Notes: a model not told the origin generated them from the letters alone. DNA of 64,000 bases from an uncultured Vampirovibrio sp. (GCA_910577515.1 CAJTLW010000008.1:31364-95363), one strand, 5' to 3'; positions 18,118 through 26,867 are shown, counted from the first letter of the stretch. Numbers and translations: made by a program.

Positions 18118-18531
18118 TTAAAACCAAATAGGAATTGGGATTGGAATAATTTTAGTTTGTTTTCTTATTTTGTATCTGAAAACAAGATTTTTTGCGCTTA
18201 CATAATCTTTATAAGCAGGAAATTCCGCTTTTTCCATTCTCTTAATTACTTTTTTATCATATCCTTTAGAGCCGGAGCTTACTAAAATCCAGGCTTTTTC
18301 AAGCTCTCCGTTACTTTTAACGCTTATTGCAAACTGAGGCTCCCTGTTGATATATGAAAATGACCTTGGCATATTTTTATAAACGGCATCATTTATTTGC
18401 TCGGCATATTCATTATAAGCTTCCCTTGTATTATATTTCACTGCTGCTTTTTGATATGTATAATTTTTAGCAGCAAAGCTTAATCCCGTTGTAAATAAAA
18501 AAGCCAAAACTAAACATAAAAATCTTTTCAT
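18118..18531 (-). CDS. Exported protein with TonB C-terminal-like domain
   Basis: 137 residues with a signal peptide (MKRFLCLVLAFLFTTGLSFA, cleavage near 20). The region FAISVKSNGELEKAWILVSSGSKGY, here quoted with its flanks trimmed, followed by DKKVIKRMEKAEFPAY, matches the pattern of TonB C-terminal domains (a beta strand, then SSG and a helix with the PxP-like end). There is no TM anchor beyond the signal and no ExbBD nearby. It probably sits in the periplasm. The start has GAGAG upstream. A terminator separates it from leuB. Confidence 0.65.
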   Translation of the reverse strand: MKRFLCLVLAFLFTTGLSFAAKNYTYQKAAVKYNTREAYNEYAEQINDAVYKNMPRSFSYINREPQFAISVKSNGELEKAWILVSSGSKGYDKKVIKRMEKAEFPAYKDYVSAKNLVFRYKIRKQTKIIPIPIPIWF

Positions 18532-18571
18532 AAAAAACTCTCTTGTTTTAATTCCTTCATATAAAAAATAT

Positions 18572-18600
18572 AAAGACAGCAGAATAATTCTGCTGTCTTT
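18572..18600 (-). terminator. Rho-independent terminator after leuB
   Basis: 13-bp stem AAAGACAGCAGAA/TTCTGCTGTCTTT with a 3-nt loop, and an AT-rich tail in the minus direction; it ends the leuDB transcript before the 18531 gene. Confidence 0.8.
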
Positions 18601-18610
18601 TAAAATGATT

Positions 18611-19711
18611 TTAAACTTTTAAAATTTTGTCTTTAATTAAATCACCCATTTTCTTTGTACCAATCAGGGTTTTGCCGTCGCTCATAATATCTGCTGTTCT
18701 AAAACCATCTTTTAATACATCTTTAATTGATTTTTCAATTAAATTATAAGCTTCATCCATTTTAAATGAATATTTAAGCATCATGCCTGCAGAAAGTATT
18801 GTTGCAATCGGGTTTACAACATCTTTTCCACGAAGGTCGGGTGCTGAACCGTGAATAGGTTCATACAGAGCAGTTTTAGCTCCTTCCCCAAGGCTTGCTG
18901 AAGGCAATAATCCTAAAGACCCTGATAACATTGAAGCTTCATCAGATAAAATATCGCCAAAAATATTTCCTGTCACAATTGTGTCAAACTGTTTTGGCGC
19001 CCTGATAAGCTGCATTGCAGCATTATCTACATACATGTGCGAAAGTTCTACTTCAGGATAATCTTTTGCCACCTCTAAAATAATTTCTCTCCAAAGTCTT
19101 GAAACATCTAAGACATTAGCTTTATCAACAGAGCAAAGTTTTTTACCTCTTACCATTGCAGTTTCAAAAGCAATACGCGCTATACGGCGCACTTCATCTT
19201 CAGAATAAATCATATTGTTAAAGCCGTATCTCTTGCCATTGCCATCTTTATCAAGGCGCACTTCAACCCCTTTAGGTTCACCAAAATAAACATCTCCTGT
19301 TAGTTCGCGAATAATCATAATATCAACCCCTGAAACATTTTCAGGTTTTAAGGGGCTTGATGATACAAGTTCATCCCAAACAATTGCAGGACGAAGGTTT
19401 GCAAACAATCCTAAAGCTTTTCTTATGCCAAGTAAAGCTCTTTCAGGGCGTACTTCAGGTGGAAGTGTATCATATTTCCAATCGCCAACTGCGCCAAGCA
19501 TAACAGCATCAGCTTCTTTAGAGGTTTCAATTGTTTTATCAGGCAATGGTACGCCTGTATTTTCATAAGCAATACCGCCTATAAGTTCATCTTTATATTC
19601 AAGTTTAAAATCAAAAACTTTACCTGCAGCATCTAATACCTTTTTAGCCTCTTCCATAATTTCAGGGCCAATACCATCACCCGCCAAAACGGCAATTTTG
19701 TATTCCTTCAT
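18611..19711 (-). CDS. leuB: 3-isopropylmalate dehydrogenase
   Basis: NAD-dependent oxidative decarboxylation of 3-isopropylmalate in leucine synthesis. 366 residues with the family signatures: LAGDGIGPEI, ALLGIRKALGLFANLRP, RELTGDVYFGEP, VDKANVLDVSRLWRE, NIFGDILSDEASMLSGSLG and HGSAPDLRGKDVVNP. The LFANLRP and GDVYFGEP forms indicate LeuB rather than isocitrate dehydrogenase. It follows leuD by 3 nt in a two-gene operon. No leuA or leuC lies in the window. Confidence 0.96.
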   Translation of the reverse strand: MKEYKIAVLAGDGIGPEIMEEAKKVLDAAGKVFDFKLEYKDELIGGIAYENTGVPLPDKTIETSKEADAVMLGAVGDWKYDTLPPEVRPERALLGIRKALGLFANLRPAIVWDELVSSSPLKPENVSGVDIMIIRELTGDVYFGEPKGVEVRLDKDGNGKRYGFNNMIYSEDEVRRIARIAFETAMVRGKKLCSVDKANVLDVSRLWREIILEVAKDYPEVELSHMYVDNAAMQLIRAPKQFDTIVTGNIFGDILSDEASMLSGSLGLLPSASLGEGAKTALYEPIHGSAPDLRGKDVVNPIATILSAGMMLKYSFKMDEAYNLIEKSIKDVLKDGFRTADIMSDGKTLIGTKKMGDLIKDKILKV

Positions 19712-19714
19712 TTT

Positions 19715-20206
19715 CTATACCCCCAATTTTTTCTTTGTATAATTTACAAGTCCGCCGATATCTATCAATTCTTGTATTTCTTTAGGGTAAACGGCAATTT
19801 TGTATTCCTTTCCTGTTGTCAAATTTTTAACAACACCATTGTCTAAATCCATAGAAATTTCATCACCGTTTTTGGTTTCATCCGGTAATTTGTCGTTTTC
19901 TATAATAACTAAACCTATATTTATAGCATTTCTATAAAAAATTCTTGCAAAACTTTTAGCTATAACAGCACTTACACCTGATGCTTTAATTGCAATCGGT
20001 GCATGTTCTCTTGATGAGCCGCAGCCAAAATTATCACCCGCAATAATAAAATCGTCATTTTGTACGTTTTTATGAAAATCTTTATCAATATCTTCCATAC
20101 AGTGTTCTGCAAGTTCGGCTGCAACGCTTGTATTCAGATATCTTGCAGGGATTATTACATCAGTATCAACATCATCCCCATAAACAAAACTTTTACCTTT
20201 TTTCAA
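19715..20206 (-). CDS. leuD: 3-isopropylmalate dehydratase small subunit
   Basis: Small subunit of isopropylmalate isomerase, which needs the iron-sulfur LeuC large subunit. 163 residues with YGDDVDTDVIIPARYL, GDNFGCGSSREHAPIAI and SFARIFYRNAINIGL, typical of the short LeuD form. The start is TTG 20206 because GGAGGAG sits seven bases upstream; the ATG overlapping that ribosome site is out of frame. LeuC is not adjacent and must be encoded elsewhere. Confidence 0.94.
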   Translation of the reverse strand: MKKGKSFVYGDDVDTDVIIPARYLNTSVAAELAEHCMEDIDKDFHKNVQNDDFIIAGDNFGCGSSREHAPIAIKASGVSAVIAKSFARIFYRNAINIGLVIIENDKLPDETKNGDEISMDLDNGVVKNLTTGKEYKIAVYPKEIQELIDIGGLVNYTKKKLGV

Positions 20207-20252
20207 AATATCTCCTCCATTTGTTCCATTTACTTTTTAAACTCTATTTTCT

Positions 20253-20282
20253 ATTATATACATAAAGAAGACGCTAATACAA
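20253..20282 (-). promoter_or_regulatory. Promoter for leuDB
   Basis: TTGTAT (20277-20282) and TATAAT (20253-20258) on the minus strand, 18 bases apart, about 50 nt before the leuD start. Confidence 0.5.
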
Positions 20283-20369
20283 ATTATGTAGAAGCATTTT
20301 TTCAAAAATTGTTTATTTTTGTAAAATTAAAATAAAACGTCATCAGATTAGTTAAAAGGAGAGAAACCA

Positions 20370-20573
20370 ATGAGATTACAAGAAAGCATTATTGAAGCAG
20401 TAGGACAAGTATACAACTACCTTTCAGAAAACGGTGAAGTTACTACTAAAAAAATGCAAAAAGATTTAGACCTAGATGCTAATTTCACAGGCCTAAGCCT
20501 TGGCTGGTTAGCAAGAGAAGATAAAATCAATATTGAAAGAAAAGGTGCTTACACAAAAGTTAGCTTAATATAA
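20370..20573 (+). CDS. Winged helix-turn-helix protein (DUF2582-like)
   Basis: 67 residues forming a single winged helix: GQVYNYLSENGEVTTKKMQKDL, read in two parts, then LSLGWLAREDKINIERKG and a strand TKVSLI. The GWLAREDKI signature matches the DUF2582 family known from several anaerobes. It probably binds DNA, though family function is unknown. The start follows AAAAGGAGAG. It is a single gene with a strong terminator, and high codon regularity suggests good expression. Confidence 0.8.
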   Translation: MRLQESIIEAVGQVYNYLSENGEVTTKKMQKDLDLDANFTGLSLGWLAREDKINIERKGAYTKVSLI

Positions 20574-20605
20574 TAAGAACTTTTTAAAGTACTTTAAAAA
20601 AATTT

Positions 20606-20659
20606 AAAAGTCGCTTCTTAACAATATCAATTCAAATATTGACAAGGGCGACTTTTTTT
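20606..20659 (+). terminator. Rho-independent terminator
   Basis: Outer stem AAAAGTCGC/GCGACTTTT with an inner CAATAT/ATATTG stem, followed by a run of seven T; it ends the 20370 transcript. Confidence 0.8.
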
Positions 20660-20735
20660 ATGACAATAATATTTGTGTTTATGTTAAACTTGAGAATAAC
20701 AATTGACTAATTAAAATAAAAGGAACAAAAGAAAA

Positions 20736-21092
20736 ATGGCAGTACCAAAGAAGAGAACAGGTAAATCAGCACAGGCTAAAAGAAGAGCTAATTGGAAAGC
20801 AACTACTCCTGCAACTACTACATGTAAAAATTGCGGTGCAGTTGTATTAACTCATACAGTTTGCCCGGAATGCGGAACATATAAAGGCAAAGTGGCAAGC
20901 ATTAAAGGTCAGGCTATGCTTGAAACTAAAGAAGAAGAAAAAGAAGTTAAAAAATCCAAAAAAGTAAAAGAAGAAGCACCTGAAACAAAAGCTGAAGAAA
21001 CCAAGGCTGAAACAGAAACTGCTGAAAAACCAAAAAGAACAAGAAAAACTAAAAAAGCAGAAACTGAAACTGAAGCCAAAGAAGAAGAATAA
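20736..21092 (+). CDS. rpmF: Ribosomal protein bL32 with long charged tail
   Basis: The first 60 residues are bL32: AVPKKRTGKSAQAKRRANWK, then a zinc ribbon CKNCG...CPECGTYKGK. bL32 is normally about 57-60 residues, but this one has 118 because of a roughly 58-residue C-terminal extension made almost only of Lys, Glu, Ala and Thr (KEEEKEVKKSKKVKEEAPET and onward). The tail is probably disordered and solvent-exposed. The rpmF-plsX-fab gene order is classic. A hairpin at 21104-21130 follows. Start ATG behind AAAAGGAAC. Confidence 0.95.
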   Translation: MAVPKKRTGKSAQAKRRANWKATTPATTTCKNCGAVVLTHTVCPECGTYKGKVASIKGQAMLETKEEEKEVKKSKKVKEEAPETKAEETKAETETAEKPKRTRKTKKAETETEAKEEE

Positions 21093-21103
21093 TTAAAAAA
21101 GCA

Positions 21104-21130
21104 AAAGGCAGGTAATCATTGCCTGCCTTT
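21104..21130 (+). terminator. Terminator or attenuator between rpmF and plsX
   Basis: 9-bp stem AAAGGCAGG/CCTGCCTTT with a 9-nt loop, ending in CAATTT. It lies only 38 nt before plsX, so it may reduce rather than block read-through from the ribosomal-protein promoter. Confidence 0.65.
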
Positions 21131-21168
21131 CAATTTATAGGGTAGGACTTTTTGAGGAATTTAGTATT

Positions 21169-22224
21169 ATGACAAGAATAGCTATAGACGCTATGGGTGG
21201 AGACCATGCACCGGAAGAGATAGTTAAAGGGGCAGTTTGGGCTGCACTTGACTATGATGTACCGATTGAGCTTGTCGGAAAAGAAGACGAAATTCAAAGA
21301 GAACTTGATAAAATTCAAAAAACCGGCATAAAATCAAAACGCGGCGGCTATTTTTCTCATAACATTAAAGTTGATTTTTCAAAGCTTGATATAAAAGTTA
21401 CCCATGCAGATGAAGTTATTGAAATGGGTGAAGCTGTAGGGCAAGCCATCAGAAAAAAGAAAAAGTCTTCAATTGTGCTATCTGTTGATGCGGTGGCGCA
21501 AGGAAGCTCTGATGCGGTTGTTGCAGCAGGTTCCACAGGTGCTGCTATGGCATCAAGCCTTTTTGGCTTGGGCAGATTAAAGGGCATTGAAAGACCTGCA
21601 ATTTGTGTTACCCTTCCTGCTATGAAACACCCAATCTGCCTTATTGATGCAGGCGCAAACAGCAGTTCTACACCTGAAATGCTTTGTCAGTTTGCAATTA
21701 TGGGTTCAACTTTTGTAAAAAACGTTTACGGCAGACAAAACCCGACTATTGGCATATTAAATATTGGTGAAGAAGCAGGTAAAGGTAATGAACTTGTTCA
21801 AACCGCACATAAAATGCTTCAAGATTTAAACGATAACGGCCAGATTAATTTCATAGGAAACATTGAAGGAAAAGAAGTATTCCATGGCGATTGCGACGTT
21901 GTAGTTTGCGATGGCTTTGTTGGAAACGTTGCTCTTAAAATCGTTGAAGGCTCTTCGTTAATGCTTTTTGAAATGATTAAAGAAGAATTTAATTCAAATA
22001 TTATTTCAAAAGTAATCGGGCTTCTTGCTAAACCCTTTATGAAACGCATCTATAAAAGAATTAACTATGAAGAATTTGGCGGCGCCTTGTTATTAGGTGT
22101 TAAAGGGATAACAGTTATTGCACACGGAAGAAGCACGGCTTATGCTATTAAAAATGCTGTACGCGTTGCAAAAGAAGCTGTTGAAACAGGCGTAAACAAA
22201 AAGATATCAGAATTTTTTGAATAA
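21169..22224 (+). CDS. plsX: Phosphate acyltransferase
   Basis: Converts acyl-ACP to acyl-phosphate for phospholipid synthesis (PlsX/PlsY route). 351 residues with IAIDAMGGDHAPEEIVKGA, VGQAIRKKKKSS, AAGSTGAAMASSLFGLGRL (in two parts), DAGANSSSTPEMLCQFA, NIGEEAGKGNEL, FIGNIEGKEVFHGDCDVVVC (truncated here) and GGALLLGVKGITVIAHG. It has normal family length. Start ATG behind GAGG. It leads the fatty-acid cluster plsX-fabH-fabD-fabG. Confidence 0.97.
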   Translation: MTRIAIDAMGGDHAPEEIVKGAVWAALDYDVPIELVGKEDEIQRELDKIQKTGIKSKRGGYFSHNIKVDFSKLDIKVTHADEVIEMGEAVGQAIRKKKKSSIVLSVDAVAQGSSDAVVAAGSTGAAMASSLFGLGRLKGIERPAICVTLPAMKHPICLIDAGANSSSTPEMLCQFAIMGSTFVKNVYGRQNPTIGILNIGEEAGKGNELVQTAHKMLQDLNDNGQINFIGNIEGKEVFHGDCDVVVCDGFVGNVALKIVEGSSLMLFEMIKEEFNSNIISKVIGLLAKPFMKRIYKRINYEEFGGALLLGVKGITVIAHGRSTAYAIKNAVRVAKEAVETGVNKKISEFFE

Positions 22225-22250
22225 GAATAAACCAAAAAGGAAGTTAACTA

Positions 22251-23252
22251 ATGAACTACAAACCCGTACAAATATTATCACTCGGTATGTCAGTCCCGGA
22301 TACTGTTATCACTAACGATGATTTAACAAAAATTTTAGACACATCTGATGAGTGGATTTCAACAAGAACGGGTATAAAACAAAGGCACATTGCAAATGGC
22401 GATGAAAATTCAACATTTTTTGGCGTAAATGCTGCACTTGATGCTATTAAAAAATCTAACATTGAAGGAATAGATGTTGATGCCATTGTTGTAGCATCTT
22501 CAAATCCTTATAATATCTATCCTTCAACCGCTTGTGTTATTCAAGATGCCATAGGTGCCAAAAATGCTATTGCTTTTGATATAACAGTGGCTTGCACAGG
22601 CATGATTTACGCTCTTGAAATCGGGCGTTCATTTATATCAACAGGAAAATATAAAAACGTTCTTCTTGTTGCAACAGATACAAATTCAAAATTTTTAGAC
22701 TGGACAGATAGAGGAAGCTGCGTGTTATTTGGCGATGGCGCCGGCGCAATATTGCTTTCAGAAGCCTCTGACGGCGTAGATGATATTCTGGCTTTAAATA
22801 TTAACGCAAACGGTTCTATGGGAAAATTCATCACCATGAATTTAATTGGCGAAAATTGCCCGCTTGTTGAACCTGCAACAGAAGGCTGCAAAAAAATTAC
22901 AATGAACGGCAAAGAAGTTTACAAATTTGTTGTTCAAACAATGCCTGAATCAATTATGAAATGCCTTGAAGATGCCAAACTTGAACCAAAAGATGTTGAT
23001 TACCTTGTTCCGCATCAGGCAAATTTAAGAATTATAGAAGGCTTACAAAACCGTCTTGAATTTAGCGACGATAAAGTAATTGTAAATATTGATAAATATG
23101 GAAATACATCTGCTGCATCAGTTCCTATTGCACTAACAGAAGGTATTCAATCAGGTAAAATTAAAACACCTTCTGTTGCCATTCTTTGTGCTTTTGGCGC
23201 CGGCATGGCTTGGGGCAGCGCAGTTGTTCGTTTAAGAGAAGGTCTTAAATAA
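22251..23252 (+). CDS. fabH: 3-oxoacyl-ACP synthase III
   Basis: Condenses acetyl-CoA with malonyl-ACP to start fatty-acid chains. 333 residues with the KASIII triad: Cys115 in ITVACTGMIYAL, His in VPHQANLRIIEG, Asn in IDKYGNTSAASVPIAL. Also DEWISTRTGIKQRHI and LFGDGAGAILLSE. Start after AAGGAAG, 26 nt from plsX. Confidence 0.96.
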   Translation: MNYKPVQILSLGMSVPDTVITNDDLTKILDTSDEWISTRTGIKQRHIANGDENSTFFGVNAALDAIKKSNIEGIDVDAIVVASSNPYNIYPSTACVIQDAIGAKNAIAFDITVACTGMIYALEIGRSFISTGKYKNVLLVATDTNSKFLDWTDRGSCVLFGDGAGAILLSEASDGVDDILALNINANGSMGKFITMNLIGENCPLVEPATEGCKKITMNGKEVYKFVVQTMPESIMKCLEDAKLEPKDVDYLVPHQANLRIIEGLQNRLEFSDDKVIVNIDKYGNTSAASVPIALTEGIQSGKIKTPSVAILCAFGAGMAWGSAVVRLREGLK

Positions 23253-23286
23253 GACTTAAAAGTAATCTTAAAATTGAGGAGAAAAA

Positions 23287-24246
23287 ATGAGAAAAATTGC
23301 TTTTATATTCCCTGGCCAGGGCGCACAAACCACAGGCATGGGATTAGATTTGTTTGAAAATTTTAACGCTGCAAAAGCAGTGTTTGATAGAGCAGATGCC
23401 GTTTTAAACAAAAAAGTTTCCAAGATTTGTTTTGAAGGTCCGGATGAAGTTTTAAAACAGACCGTAAACACCCAAAGCTGCCTTTTAACAGTATCCATAG
23501 CAGCGCTTGAAGCTCTTAAAGAAGTGTCAAACAGTGCAATCAAGCCGGATTATGCTCTCGGGCATTCTTTAGGTGAATATTCGGCCCTTTATACAGCTGG
23601 AGTTATGGATTTAGACACAACATTAAAAGCCATTCAAAAAAGAGCAGATTTAATGCAGATGGCTTGCGAAAGCTCAAAACAAGGCGGCATGAGCGCAATT
23701 TTAGGCTTAAGCGAAGAGAAAATTAAAGAAGCTCTAAAAGAAGCATCATCAAAGGGCTTGGTTAGCATTGCAAACTATAATGAACCAAATCAGATTGTTA
23801 TAACGGGCGAAATTGATGCCGTTAATTATGCAAATGAACTTATAAAAGAAGCAGGTGCAAAAAGAGTTGTTCCTCTCGCAGTTTCAGGCGGCTTCCACTC
23901 TAAATTAATGGAAAGCGCAACTGAAGGCTTTAAAGATTTTGTTGCATCACTTGAATTAAATGATGCCAAAATTCCTGTAGTTACAAACGTTGATGCAGAA
24001 CTTACAACAAAAGCTGATGATTTTAGAAGAAAAATGCCCGAACAAATAAGTTCATCAGTTTATTGGACTCAATCAATACAAAAATTATTAACTCTTGGTG
24101 TAGATACATTCATCGAACTTGGAAATGGCAAAGTTTTATCAGGGCTAAATAGAAAAATCTGCCCTGCCGAAGTAAAAACATACAACGTTTTTGATAAAGA
24201 ATCATTAATGAACACAGTAAATGAATTGAACACTTTAAACGTATAG
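23287..24246 (+). CDS. fabD: Malonyl-CoA:ACP transacylase
   Basis: Transfers malonyl from CoA to ACP. 319 residues: FIFPGQGAQTTGMG, the nucleophile Ser94 in GHSLGEYSAL, an Arg in QKRADLMQ, a catalytic His in SGGFHSKLM and the C-terminal FIELGNGKVLSGL. It is co-directional with fabH and fabG, with GAGGAG before the ATG. Confidence 0.96.
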   Translation: MRKIAFIFPGQGAQTTGMGLDLFENFNAAKAVFDRADAVLNKKVSKICFEGPDEVLKQTVNTQSCLLTVSIAALEALKEVSNSAIKPDYALGHSLGEYSALYTAGVMDLDTTLKAIQKRADLMQMACESSKQGGMSAILGLSEEKIKEALKEASSKGLVSIANYNEPNQIVITGEIDAVNYANELIKEAGAKRVVPLAVSGGFHSKLMESATEGFKDFVASLELNDAKIPVVTNVDAELTTKADDFRRKMPEQISSSVYWTQSIQKLLTLGVDTFIELGNGKVLSGLNRKICPAEVKTYNVFDKESLMNTVNELNTLNV

Positions 24247-24257
24247 GAGAAATTAAC

Positions 24258-24986
24258 ATGACAGATAAAATGGTAGCTCTTGTTACAGGCGGCTCAAGAG
24301 GAATAGGCAAGGCTTGTGCAATAGAGCTTGCAAAAGCAGGATACGATATCGTTATAAACTACGCCGGAAACGAAGAAGCTGCAAATAAAACTGTATCTGA
24401 AATTAAGGATTTAGGGCAAAACGCAGTTGCAAAGAAGTTTGATGTTTCAAACAAAGAAGCTGTAGATGCTGCAATTGAAGAAATAATTAAAGAATTCGGC
24501 AGAATCGATGTTCTTGTTAATAATGCAGGCATCACAAGAGACAACCTTTTTATGAGAATGAAAGAAGAAGAATGGCTTTCTGTTATTAATACAAACCTGA
24601 ATTCTGCATACTTTGTAACAAACCCCGTTTCAAAAATTATGATTAAGCAAAGAAGCGGCGCCATTGTTAATATGGCATCAGTTTCAGGCGTATATGGAAA
24701 TGCAGGTCAGGCAAATTATTCAGCCGCAAAAGCCGGTATGATTGGCTTTACAAAATCCCTTGCAAAGGAATTAGCTTCCCGCAACATAAGAGTAAACGCT
24801 GTTGCGCCTGGTTTTATTCAAACTGATATGACAAAGGATTTACCTGTAGATAAAATCGTTGAAAGAATTCCTCTAAAAACCTTAGGGAAACCTGAAGATA
24901 TTGCAAAAACCGTGAAATTTTTAGCGGCTGATGCAAACTACATTACAGGGCAGGTTATAGGTGTAGATGGCGGTCTTGTAATTTAA
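24258..24986 (+). CDS. fabG: 3-oxoacyl-ACP reductase
   Basis: NADPH-dependent reduction of 3-oxoacyl-ACP. SDR fold, 242 residues: VTGGSRGIGKACAI cofactor loop, VNNAGITRDNLFMRM, catalytic Ser in MASVSGVYGN, Tyr and Lys in YSAAKAGMIGF, and VAPGFIQTDMT. It starts 11 nt after fabD (AGGAG). acpP, which often follows fabG, is not here; an ankyrin-repeat gene follows instead. Confidence 0.95.
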   Translation: MTDKMVALVTGGSRGIGKACAIELAKAGYDIVINYAGNEEAANKTVSEIKDLGQNAVAKKFDVSNKEAVDAAIEEIIKEFGRIDVLVNNAGITRDNLFMRMKEEEWLSVINTNLNSAYFVTNPVSKIMIKQRSGAIVNMASVSGVYGNAGQANYSAAKAGMIGFTKSLAKELASRNIRVNAVAPGFIQTDMTKDLPVDKIVERIPLKTLGKPEDIAKTVKFLAADANYITGQVIGVDGGLVI

Positions 24987-25006
24987 GGCTTATAATTTAA
25001 GGAAAA

Positions 25007-25717
25007 ATGCGTATAAAATTTTATACAGTTTCCATTTTAGTTTTATTCTTGTGCGTAAATTTTGCTAGCGCACAAGAATTTTATCAACCCAAAAAAAGTT
25101 ATGCTGAAGAACGGGATAGTTATGTAAAAACCTTTGATAAATTCTCCCCATCTGAAATTCAGACTCCGTTTACATCGGGCTTTAGCGGGCAAATTCCTCT
25201 AAATAAACAGGATTTAACCCCTGAAGAAAAAGCTAATATTCGTCTTGCAAAAGAAAAAATGAAATCAAAAAAGCTTCAATTTTCAAGCGAAGAATTTATA
25301 AAGCAAATCAAAAAAAATAAATTGGAAAATGTTGATTTAATGCTAAAAGCAGGCATTAGCCCAAATTCCGATTTTTTTGGCGAATATGCAATATTTTATG
25401 CCGTTAAATATAATAAAACAGAAATTGCAAATTTACTCCTTGAAAAAGGTGCTAATCCAAATGCAGGCTTTAATTCACCTTTATTTTGGGCCGTAAAAAA
25501 CAAAAATGAAGACTTGGTCAAAAGTCTTGTTAGCAAAGGTGCAAAGCTTGATTACACGGATATTGTTTCATCAAAAAGCATTCTCTACACAGCGCTTGAA
25601 AAGAATAGCATTAATATTGCAAAATTCTTGCTTGATAATGGCGCAAAAATTGATAGTAAATCTGCACTATTAATTGAAAAGAAAAATCTTTACTCTAAGC
25701 TTGGACTTTACAGATAA
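25007..25717 (+). CDS. Exported ankyrin-repeat protein
   Basis: 236 residues with a signal peptide (hydrophobic stretch YTVSILVLFLCVNFASA, cleavage near 22). Residues 23-90 are polar linker. From about 95 to 225 there are roughly four ankyrin repeats: NVDLMLKAGISPNSD, AIFYAVKYNKTEIANLLLEKGANPNAG, LFWAVKNKNEDLVKSLVSKGAKLDY and YTALEKNSINIAKFLLDNGAKID, each quoted in part. It probably acts as a periplasmic or surface interaction module. It begins 20 nt after fabG and may ride on the fab transcript. Function unknown. Confidence 0.82.
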   Translation: MRIKFYTVSILVLFLCVNFASAQEFYQPKKSYAEERDSYVKTFDKFSPSEIQTPFTSGFSGQIPLNKQDLTPEEKANIRLAKEKMKSKKLQFSSEEFIKQIKKNKLENVDLMLKAGISPNSDFFGEYAIFYAVKYNKTEIANLLLEKGANPNAGFNSPLFWAVKNKNEDLVKSLVSKGAKLDYTDIVSSKSILYTALEKNSINIAKFLLDNGAKIDSKSALLIEKKNLYSKLGLYR

Positions 25718-25722
25718 AATCC

Positions 25723-26757
25723 TTAAAATTGCTTTAAAAATCTTTCATCATTATTAAAGAAAAGGCGAATATCATCAATTGCATATTTAAGCATAGTAAG
25801 CCTTTCAACTCCCATGCCAAATGCAAAACCTGAATAAACAGAGCTGTCTATTCCAACCCCTTCAAGCACATTGGGGTCTACCATGCCCGAACCCAATATC
25901 TCAAGCCAGCCTGTACCAGAACATGTTGAACACCCTTTTCCGCCGCACATAATACATTGAACATCTACTTCAGCAGAAGGCTCTGTAAAAGGGAAGAAAC
26001 TGTTTCTAAACCTTGTAGGGCGAGATGAACCAAAATATAATCTTATGAATTCATTCAATGTTCCCTTTAAATCGGTAAAAGTAATGTTTTTATCCACACA
26101 AAGTCCTTCAATTTGGTGGAACAGGTTGTTTTTTCTGGCACTAACGGATTCGTTGCGGTATACTCTGCCTGGTGCAATAATTCTGATGGGGGGCTTCTTG
26201 TTTTCCATTGCATGAATTTGCGCACCAGATGTTTGGCTTCTTAAGACAACATGCTCTGCATTTGCTGCATAATAAGTATCTTGAACATCACGCGCAGGGT
26301 GTTCTTTTGGCGTATTCAATAAATCAAAATTATATTTTTCAACTTCAACTTCAGGCGAATATTTATTTTCAATCAAAGAAAAACCAAGGTGTTCGAATAT
26401 TTCAACAATTTCATTAACAGTAGCTGTTAAAGTATGTACTCTTCCTTTTTTAATATATGTGCCGTCAAGCGTCGGGTCTATCTTTTCAGATGCAAGCTTC
26501 TGATTTAATTCTTCAAAATAAAAAACTTTATTTTTTTCTTTTATTAAAGCTTCAATTTCACCTGAAACCTGATTGGTTAAAGAACCTATTTTAGGGCGAA
26601 GTGCAGGGTCAACATCTTTTAAACCCTTCTTTAAATTGTTAAGCTCGGATGACCTTGACAAATATTTATTTTTAACTTCATCTAAATCTTTTAAATTTTT
26701 AGCACTATTAATTTCTTCTACAGCGCTTTTTTTTATTTCTAAAATCTTATCTTCCAT
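25723..26757 (-). CDS. pheS: Phenylalanyl-tRNA synthetase alpha subunit
   Basis: Charges tRNA-Phe together with PheT. From ATG 26757 the protein has 344 residues, normal for PheS; an in-frame extension to 26865 would add a hydrophobic leader and is rejected. N-terminal coiled coil (1-90), then class II core: TLDGTYIKKGRVHTLTATVN (truncated), HPARDVQDTYY, RSQTSGAQIHAM, GRVYRNESVSARKNN, HQIEGLCVD, EPSAEVDV, GSGMVDPNVLE and GFAFGMGVERLTMLKY. A cysteine group CIMCGGKGCSTCSG could be a zinc site. pheT is not adjacent. Confidence 0.95.
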   Translation of the reverse strand: MEDKILEIKKSAVEEINSAKNLKDLDEVKNKYLSRSSELNNLKKGLKDVDPALRPKIGSLTNQVSGEIEALIKEKNKVFYFEELNQKLASEKIDPTLDGTYIKKGRVHTLTATVNEIVEIFEHLGFSLIENKYSPEVEVEKYNFDLLNTPKEHPARDVQDTYYAANAEHVVLRSQTSGAQIHAMENKKPPIRIIAPGRVYRNESVSARKNNLFHQIEGLCVDKNITFTDLKGTLNEFIRLYFGSSRPTRFRNSFFPFTEPSAEVDVQCIMCGGKGCSTCSGTGWLEILGSGMVDPNVLEGVGIDSSVYSGFAFGMGVERLTMLKYAIDDIRLFFNNDERFLKQF

Positions 26758-26867
26758 AAAACATTCGCCTAAAATAATTTTTAACAAAACAATAATACCT
26801 AAAAAAAACACCGACATCAAGATTTTTGATATAATGTTTTTAGCCAAAAATAAAGAAGGTAACAAAA

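Noticed and set aside
21357..24664. Antisense frames opposite plsX, fabH, fabD and fabG
   Set aside because: Shadows of well-supported genes, with no ribosome sites or protein-like composition.
25723..26865. Longer pheS start at 26865
   Set aside because: It would add a hydrophobic 36-residue leader to a cytoplasmic synthetase; ATG 26757 gives normal PheS length.
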